Assembly: GCF_030272615.1 (NCBI RefSeq)
Contig: NC_081415.1
Coordinates: 231,637,303 to 231,701,302, forward strand
Source: Cryptomeria japonica
Lineage: Eukaryota; Streptophyta; Pinopsida; Cupressales; Cupressaceae
Length of the DNA: 64,000 nucleotides
Direction: 5' to 3'
A program made the position numbers and the translations under genes. The number at the start of each line of letters is the position of its first letter. Position 1 is the stretch's first letter. Under the pieces are notes generated by a model. That model ran no database searches. It saw nothing but the letters and a program-made list of their open reading frames with translations, and was not told the DNA's origin. Positions 56,727-64,000 of the stretch are shown piece by piece.

Positions 56727-58429
56727 TGGTGCAAGAGCACCTATGGAACACCTATGGAACACCTATGGAGTACCTATGAAGACCTATAGAGACAAGGTGC
56801 ACTAGGGTCACTGATAGGCCATCATGGAGAATCAAGTGGAAATGAAGTCTAGAAGGCCTTTAAGGTCTTAAAATAATGTAATCATGGTCATTAGAGCCAA
56901 TAAATGCAATGAAATGTAATGAAAAGATCAAAAAGTGAAAAATTGTCAAAATTGGCAATTAGGCCTAGAAAGGGCTAAAATTAGGTTTTTGAAGGGTAGA
57001 ATAGGTTTGTGAGGAATAAAACATGTTTAAAATATTTTTAAGGTCATCTTAAGACAATTTCTATGTGTTGTTAGAGTTAGGGGTCAAGTTTGTTCATGTT
57101 GACAACTTTGTTTGTCAAATGACAACTTTTTGAGCAACTTTTATTGTCAAAATTGCAAAAAATGACAAAAATAGGTGGTTAGAGGTAGATGGGTGGTTAT
57201 GGTTCGGTCTTGAAGGCCACAAGTGCTATAAAAGGTTGTAAAACAATAACATTGAGAGATATGGTGAGTGTATGGTCGAAGGCAATCATTTGAAGCAATA
57301 AAAACCATATTTTTATGTGCATTTTCTGAGTTTTTAACGTGACAGTCAGATCTCTCATTGGTTTTGATGCATTTCATGTTTGTATTCTGAGATATTATTG
57401 ATTAGAGTTGATATAGGAATGACTTAACTTTACTTTGGAGGTGGTGGCATTAATTTTCATTGTGTTTTACCAAAGTTATTTGTATTTTCATAAAATCTGC
57501 CAAAACCCTGGCTTAGGGTAACCAGTGGCTTCATAAATGTAGTATATTTTGTTTTGATGCATAACCGATCCTCATTTTGAGAAGGTATGAGGAAAAGGGT
57601 GTATAATACCTATCCATGGTGTGTGTAGGGTGTCATGCAAGGGTTTGGCACGTGCTACATGATGGTTTCAGACTATTAGGACAGTCACGGGTGCAGTTTG
57701 ACTGTCATAGTCAAGTGAAGAAGGCTTTGTTTGATATGAAAAAGTGTGTGATGGCCAGGAGGGATTAGAGGAGTGTTGGTTGGTGTGTTGAAAACCTTCC
57801 TAAGTTGTTTGAGCAAGTGGAGTGCCCAAGGAAGGGCTTAAACTAGTGGGTTTCCAAAGATAGCAGCAGACTGTCATAGTGTGACAGACTGACAGTCACA
57901 GACAATGTGGCTTGATGCGGGGACCATATCGCGGAGTTGAACCATTGGATTTGTCTAAATTTTGGATATGTTTTTCCAAATCAAGCTCTTCATAATCTCA
58001 CCGGAGAGATTGAGTATTTTTGAACCAATTCAAAAGTTATATACCTTTGTGTATAGGTATATCTAAGAGGACAGCAACAAGGTAACTCTGGTTTTATTTA
58101 ATCAAAGTGTTGAGCATTTTTGTCTTATGAACCTAGTTTGAAGTTTAGGGGTTTTTAATCAAAGGCAATGTGGAAGAATATACCTTGGTTTTAGGGTATG
58201 GAGGAGACTAGGAGTCTAGTATTGATCCTTGAGTAGGGTCCAAAGGAGTGAGTAGGTCACCAAAACCTTGAGAGTGCAGTCTTAGTCATATTGATGAGAT
58301 GATCAATCATGATCAATAGAAGTTGGAATGGGAAGTTGGTTTCACCTAGCATGTAGAAGGATCTTCTGGAGTGTCACCTTGAGTGACTGAACCCTTGAGA
58401 GGTCTAGAGTAGATGATCCCTCTGCATCA
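56727..58429 (+). mobile_element. Solo LTR of a chromovirus-type element
   Basis: 1,703 bases starting TGGTGCAAGAGCACC and ending CTCTGCATCA, with duplication TTCTT at 56722-56726 and 58430-58434. Its start matches the element A LTR (TGGTGCAGGAGCAC) and it has a comparable TATA box (57227-57233) preceded by ACAACTTT/AAAGTTG-type sequence. It has no internal coding region, so it is a product of LTR-LTR recombination. Confidence 0.92.
57227..57233 (+). promoter_or_regulatory. TATA box in the solo LTR
   Basis: TATAAAA in GTGCTATAAAAGGTTG, about 500 bases into the LTR, comparable to position and context in element A. Confidence 0.55.
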
Positions 58430-59152
58430 TTCTTCTAGTCACATGTGCATGATTTCAAAAATCAAATTGAAAATCAAAGTCAAAATTCTAAATATATTCA
58501 AATACTAAATTGAATTAAATGAATTCAATTATTTGAATAAATGTCATGCAAAGATTAAATTGAAAATCTAATTCAAAGTGCAAGCACATGCTAAATTAAT
58601 TAATTTTATCAATTAATTAATTAAATCATTTATCTCTCCAGTCTTTATTTATATCTTCTAGTTCTCTTTATCATCTTCTTTATTTCCTCCAATCATTCTT
58701 TTTCTTCTTTCAGTTAGCTTTTTCTCAATCAGTTGACTCAATTAATCTATTCAATCTATTTTGTTTCACCTCCAAGTCAGCAGTTCAACTATCAATCAAC
58801 ATGTGAGCTTACCTGAGTTCCACCTCTTGATCAATCTGTTTCACCTTTCAATCAATCTCATCCAAAAATCTATAAATTGAGCATTCAATCCTCACAATTC
58901 CTCTAGATCATGAACTTCGAATCTTTGTGTCAATTGCAGGTTGCCAGTGCAATATCTAAGAGCCATCATACCACAAAGAGAAGAAGGACAATGGAAGCTA
59001 AGATGCATAATAGGGAGTTTCATATTGCTTAATTTAATTCCATTTTGCATCTATTGCATTGGTTTTATGTTTGAATTGCTTAGATAGTTAAGGATTCATG
59101 ATCGCCCTTATTTCCTATTTAGCAATGGTATATTTGAGCATGCTACACATAT

Positions 59153-59940
59153 CATTAGCAAATTACATGCATAATTTTCTTCTCCAAAAAATGATATCAT
59201 CAACAAAGACTTCAATAATCAGTATGTCATCACTCTCAATATTATAATATAAGTTACTATCAGCATTACCTTTGCTAAAACCGAGCTTTGAAAGATATTT
59301 ATCTAATCTAGCATACCATGTTCTAGGGGCTTGTTTCAATCCATATAAGGCTTTCTTCAATCTGAAAACCATGTCCTTTTCCTCTAATAATGAAAATCCA
59401 TTAGGTTGCTTAATGTAGACTTCCTCGTCAAGATCTTCATTTAGAAATGCACATTTTACATCCATCTGATATACCTTGTAGTTCTTATGTGCAGCGTAGG
59501 CAAGAAATAGTCTTAACGCTTCAATCCTTGCAACCAGAGCATAAGTTTCATCATAATCAACTCCATCTTCCTATGAATATCTTTTTCAAACCAATCTAGC
59601 CTTGTTTCTTACAACCTGACCTTCCTCATTTAATTTATTCCTGAAAACCCATTTGGTTCCAATAACGTTTTTATCTTTAGGCCTAGGAACCAGGTCCCAT
59701 GTTTTATTCTTTTCTATCTAATTCAATTTTTCTTCCATAGCTCTCATCCAATTCTCATCTTTACTTGCATCAATAAATGATTCTAGCTCAATTTGAGAAA
59801 TTAAACATACCTCTTCAGCAGCTAACCTTCTTCTTGTCATCACACCTTTCCTCTTATCTCCAATGATCTGATCTTTAGAATGATTCGGCTTCACATACCT
59901 GAGAGTCTTAAGAATTTCTTGACTGACTCTTTCTGCTCAT
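59153..59940 (-). pseudogene. Element D: copia reverse transcriptase, proximal half
   Basis: The minus strand reads LISQIELESFIDASKDENWM, KNKTWDLVPRPKDKNVIGTK-WVFRNKL, YQMDVKCAFLNEDLDEEVYI, KKALYGLKQAPRTWYARLDK and the catalytic VFVDDIIF. At least three stops upstream of QMDVKC. It is truncated on its N-terminal side by the LTR at 59941. It is interrupted by element C shortly after the FVDDIIF box and continues at 32527. Confidence 0.9.
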
Positions 59941-62313
59941 TGTTAGACACAAAGTGCCACTGAGAGGGGGGTGAATCAGTGGTACTTAATTTCTTTTCCC
60001 TTAAACTCCTAAGTCTATGTACCGGTTAACATACTAAAGGCAAGATAACCTACATGTATGCTAAGGAGAGATTACTCCATGCAATCACACACAAGAGGAC
60101 ATCACATAACACCAGCATATACGGTGAAAATCCAAGATGGTAAAAACCTCGGTGAGAAATGTTGTTGGATTCTACTACTCCAATCCAAACTCACAATGAA
60201 TCTCTGATTACAATGTTTAGGGCACCAACTCAAGGAGCACCAACCCAAGGAGCTACAACCCCTGCACCAAGCTCCAACTCAGTGATTGAAAAATCATGTT
60301 TTTATACCAAAGTTATCTTCTTGTTACAAAAGAACTTTGTAGCTCTAAAGTATGTCTCTTCACCGGTTCTCCTCTCTACAGATCTCCGTCATTTTTGCAC
60401 TCTGTCGGTTCTCTCTTCTCTTTTCTACACCACTGCTCTCCACTAGTACTACACTTTGTCGATTCTATGCTCGCCTTCTCTGCAACTCTTCTATGCTAGT
60501 ATGGTCACTGTCGGTTCTCTCTTTTGTCAGACCTAGTGGTTGATTGTCGGTTTCCTCACTAATGTCGGTTGAACGCTTCAACCCTATTCTCCCTCACACT
60601 CAGTCTTTTCTTCTTCTTATTCTTGGTGAGAACTTAAATGATTTCTTACCACATGCAGCAACACTCTTTCATTCAGTGGCAGCCTTGATTGATTTTGGCT
60701 TGCTTATTTATAAACTGGTTTTCCTGCCAAAAACCAATTCAAATTTAAGGCGGTTAGGGTTTCCTCATCGACCTCGAGGCAAACCAAATCCAATCAAATC
60801 TCACAAGATCAGATCACCTAGATTGATAAATTGTAACTCATTAATCAATCCCACCATTTTCGTGCCTTCCAGAACATGCCTTCCTCATTTAGTAGTCTGC
60901 ATTTAACCTGTCAGCGGATTTCTTGGTTGATCACCAAGAAAGGCTTTGCAGTTTCCTTCACTTGCTTCGATCCGCTCAACTAGTCTGTGTTGGATCTTTG
61001 TTGTCCATTTCACCTCAAGCCGCAAACCTCTGATTCACATCGATACATCACACCTACCTATGCATGCTTGCCACTTCACCTCCACGTGGCCCCTTTGTTG
61101 GCATGCACCTTTTCTAGGTCATCAGTTTTAGTCACCGACCAACACACAATACCAGATTCACCTACCGGTTCACAAGCCCTGTCAGTTATACCCTAACCGG
61201 TCTTCTTTCAACCTTGCACTCTGCTTCTCTTTCGGTGGAACACTCAACCAGCCAGCACACTTGCTAACCTACCTTATGCACATCCTTATCAAATGGGAGT
61301 CTTTCTACATCTACACTTTGTCCATATTACCGGTGGACATACTTATCGGTAAACACCTTTGATGACATCATGTCATCAACCTTCAACTGTTTCCATCTTA
61401 GGCATCTTCATGTCGGTTGCACTCTCTATCTACAGTTGCTCAATCTTTCCTTCTTCATCATCATCACGGACCATATCTCAACTATTTTGTCAAAGTGACA
61501 AACCCATCACTTCTTTACCTATCCTGACAACTCATCATGCCTTCTTTGTCTATCCAGTGCATAATCCTGATTTCATGCACTTGAGGCATCTTTGTGATTC
61601 ACCAGTAGATCCGGTGTGATCCTTCAAACACCTGCCTTTAACTCTTTTGTCTTATCTCACATAATTATGATGCACACTTTGCATAATAGGAGATAATATC
61701 CACTTATCGGTGGGAGTTGATCCTTGTCATCTACATCTTGCCATGCACCAATTCGGCTTCCCTGTTTGAGCAGTACACCTGCAAACAGGCACATGTGATC
61801 CCATTGCGGCACATTCACTGTCAGTCATCTCTTGAAATGGTGACTGCATCTTTATCTAGTGGGAGTCTAGCTGTTTTGCATCCACACGGCATACTAGTGA
61901 CCTGCACATCCTTCTCCTTTAGTGTTGATGTGATTTAGATAACATTTCACCTCTTCATCACAAACAACAGCTCAACATCTTGCTTATCCTACTTGTACAC
62001 TAGTCATAGGCTTGCCAATTGACAACCACTCACTTGGTTGACTTATCTTCTCCATGTCAACACATCAATTTCCAGTTGACATACTCACCTTACTGGTAAT
62101 AGATTGTACTGGTAACCTGTTCATATCTTCAGCACAAGTCAAACACTAACTTGTGTACTGGTGACACCAATGGAATGACATTCTCTCACTTACCTCACCA
62201 GTGTCCTGCAACACAAGGTGATATCAAAGACATCTCATCCTCCATGCATCCAGGATAGTGTTACACGTACATCTCTTATACCAGTTGACATCAATGACAA
62301 CACAATGCCAACA
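59941..62313 (-). repeat. Long SIRE-like copia LTR (3' LTR of a minus-strand element)
   Basis: Starts TGTTAGACACAAAGTGCCAC on the plus strand and ends CAATGCCAACA. A minus-strand purine tract (CAAAGGGAGAGAT) lies directly outside the right end, so the element body lay to the right. It shares the GGGGGGTGAATCAGT block with the LTR at 62741. CCGGT-type motifs are frequent. Plus-strand open frames at 60159-61938 have no protein character. At 2.4 kb it may contain an unrecognised insertion. No mate is in the window. Confidence 0.6.
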
Positions 62314-62740
62314 ATCTCTCCCTTTGGCATTGATGTCAACACATGTAGTATCTGGCATACTACATAATCTCTTTTCCCCTTTGTCTGATCCAACTCTCCC
62401 CCTTTGTATAATCCATGGATTCTCACACATGTAGTATGCGATATACTACAAAATATTTCTCCCCCTTTGACAGTAATGGCAAAGGGCACTATTAGGGTCT
62501 CTCACCTCCTTATATTTATCGGACACTTGTCAAATATTTTTCTACCCTTTTTCTCTACTGGATGGTTCTCCTCCTTCAACCAACACTTGTCGCATCTTAT
62601 CAAATCACAACACTTGAGATGGAGGACTCAACCATCAACTGACACCAATTGAGCATACTAAACTGATACTAATCGTTAAAGCACTCAATTGCAGAAGGAT
62701 GTGTGAGTGAATACTGCTTACCTGTCAGTCAAACTACATC
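62314..62740 (-). other. Internal 3' remnant of the element owning the 59941 LTR
   Basis: Repeated CTCCCCCTTTG and TTTGGCATTGATG blocks, typical of the region next to the 3' LTR in SIRE-like elements. It is cut at 62741 by the next LTR. Confidence 0.5.
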
Positions 62741-63552
62741 ATGTTGGGATTAATGATAGTCCCAAAGATACTAAGAGGGGGGGTGAATCAGTATCTAACC
62801 GGTTTACAGAATATTTAACCTTATTACATATTTTGCATTCCAAAACAGTGTACCAGTAAATAAGAATTAATGCAGTAAACAGGAACAATAAAGACAGTAT
62901 AGAAAACACACCATAACACAAGATGTTTAATGAGGAAACCCAGTGCGGCTTAAACCTCGGTGGGATTTATGACCCACAATATTCACTCACTGGCCAATGA
63001 ATAAATATTACTTACAATGAGGGGCCTACACATGCAGGAAGGCCAACTGCCTAGAGCTCACTGCTTAATTTACAAGATAGAAGTCTCACTGACTTACAAA
63101 ATGGATTATGAAAATCCAATACAATGTACTGCTTCAAATCAGCATCAACTATGCCAAGTTCAGTACCGGTTTAAGCTCATACTATAACCAAAAACCTTTG
63201 TTGTCACTTATATCACCTTATACACAATTCACAATTCTTCTCTTCTTCCTACAATAACTTATAAGATCTCACACATATATATGAGTCTTTTACAATATAC
63301 CTTGTCGGCTTTACAAAAGATAATTACAATTAAATTAAATAAACAAAATTTTATTCCCTATCAGTTAGAGTGTCGGTATGCATTGTAGTCGTTGTCGCTG
63401 AAGTGTTTGTCGGTGTATGTAGATGTCTATGCCAGTGCTAGTGCCTACCGGTGGCTTTACCAAATGAATGTCAGGTGGTTTCCAGAAGGTTTCCAGTAGG
63501 TTGACATCAATGACAACACCATCATTTCTCATTAGAGTGTATAATGCCAACA
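62741..63552 (-). repeat. SIRE-like copia 3' LTR of an element running off the window
   Basis: 812 bases, TGTTGGGATTAATGATAGTC to ATAATGCCAACA. The purine tract on the minus strand (AAAGGGGGAGAT) follows at its right end, so the body lies to the right past 64000. It shares GAGGGGGGGTGAATCAGT with the previous LTR but is otherwise different in length and sequence. Confidence 0.75.
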
Positions 63553-63753
63553 ATCTCCCCCTTTGGCATTGATGGCAACACTCATGAGAAAAATCCAAAA
63601 ACTGTTTCCAAAAAGAAGTCCAAAAAATTACCAAAAAGATGTGCTCCCCCTGAGCAGATGATCTTCTCTGAATGATCATTTTCTTCTATCTACTACTTCC
63701 CCTTTGACATCAATGACAAAGGTTGTCAAAAATTGTCAAATGAGTGCAAAATT
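63553..63753 (-). other. 3' untranslated part of the right-edge copia element
   Basis: Purine tract complement ATCTCCCCCTTTGGCATTGA at the LTR, then non-coding sequence with a second TTCCCCTTTGACATCAATGA block. Confidence 0.6.
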
Positions 63754-64000
63754 TCACTTTAAGGTTTGTAACCGGTTGGTTACAATCTGAAATATGTCTA
63801 CCAAAACCAAGTTTAAACTCTCCATGAATCTATCGTTGTCATTCATGGTTGCCTCAATTTGTTGGATCGTGTCAATGAGATGATGCATGTGCTCTTTTGG
63901 TGATCTTTCTCCTTGAATTGATGCCTTAGATATATCATTTCTCAGAGAGTTAAGATTGTCCAACTTAGGACTAAGTTTTTACTTAAGCTCTCTGGCATTT
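63754..64000 (-). pseudogene. C-terminal end of a coiled-coil ORF, right-edge copia element
   Basis: A minus-strand frame open from about 63963 to the stop at 63754, with sequence DNLNSLRNDISKASIQGERS and HLIDTIQQIEATMNDNDRFM. It is helical and heptad-like. SIRE-type elements carry a third ORF (sometimes called env-like) in this place with coiled-coil character; that identity is inference. The beginning is outside the window. Confidence 0.4.

Larger units (their letters stand above)
32533..59147 (+). mobile_element. Element C: giant Tat/Ogre-like Ty3/gypsy element
   Basis: 26.6 kb including a 1.7-kb later insertion, flanked by CATAT at 32528-32532 and 59148-59152. LTRs start TGTAGACACC and end GCTACA; a primer site and purine tract are in place. 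Plus-strand coding: gag, protease, G-patch-like segment, RT, RNase H, a second archaeal-type RNase H and integrase, the Tat-group signature. Two long antisense frames flank gag-pol (37516-41095 and 53509-55908). Corrected size is near 24.9 kb, in the range of Ogre elements. All genes carry stops or shifts. Confidence 0.92.
56286..59147 (+). repeat. Element C 3' LTR, split by a solo LTR
   Basis: Matches 32533-33705 in two parts, 56286-56726 and 58435-59147. Without the insertion and one duplicate it is about 1,154 bases. TATA box at 58871-58877. Ends GCTACA followed by CATAT. Confidence 0.93.

Noticed and set aside
60159-61938. Several plus-strand ORFs of 60-120 codons
   Set aside because: They overlap each other in different frames within an LTR, with low-complexity Ser/Leu/His content and no domain.

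Overview
This window is plant nuclear DNA made almost entirely of nested retrotransposons. No intact host gene, rRNA or tRNA gene is visible. Several features point to a large, repeat-rich plant genome, most likely a gymnosperm: a chromodomain Ty3/gypsy element, two Tat-type Ty3/gypsy elements (one about 25 kb), Tork-like and SIRE-like Ty1/copia elements, tRNA-iMet-type primer sites, and slow decay by point mutation. The species assignment is inference.

Layout. (A) 139-8006, + strand: a complete chromovirus with 1.58/1.59 kb LTRs and TAAAC target-site duplication (TSD). Its gag-pol is one uninterrupted frame broken only by six stop codons. It splits a short unknown open frame at the window edge. 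(B) 8054-17955, - strand: a defective Tat-lineage element with LTRs of about 0.93 kb. Gag core and reverse transcriptase are missing, and its integrase is split by an 868-bp hAT-like foldback transposon (11215-12082, TSD AAGCCCAG). (17956-24868): decayed DNA with a copia LTR remnant and a gypsy gag relic. (E) 24869-30786, - strand: a complete Tork-like copia element (TSD GAGAT) with a frameshifted polyprotein. (D) 32059-32527 and 59153-59940, - strand: two halves of one copia reverse transcriptase. (C) 32533-59147, + strand: a giant Tat/Ogre-like element (TSD CATAT) inserted into D's reverse transcriptase. (59941-64000): two nested SIRE-like copia 3' LTRs, - strand, the second belonging to an element that runs off the window.

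Element C is the most interesting object. It carries gag, protease, a G-patch-like segment, RT, RNase H, a second archaeal-type RNase H and integrase on the + strand. It also carries two long reading frames in antisense. The 3' one encodes a plant mobile domain (PMD) protein with its own TATA box, a start codon, a credible phase-0 intron, an acidic stretch and a coiled coil. The other lies upstream of gag and encodes a coiled-coil protein of about 1,100 residues. Short CG-containing motif arrays sit in the 5' leader and, in inverted orientation, in the PMD intron.

Insertion order readable from TSDs: D is oldest, then C inside D, then a solo chromovirus-type LTR (56727-58429, TSD TTCTT) inside C's 3' LTR. 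All coding regions are damaged. In both A and C the second catalytic Asp of integrase is Asn (GAT to AAT), so none of these copies looks autonomous. Identity values and dates were not computed; the difference counts given are by-eye counts over stated stretches.
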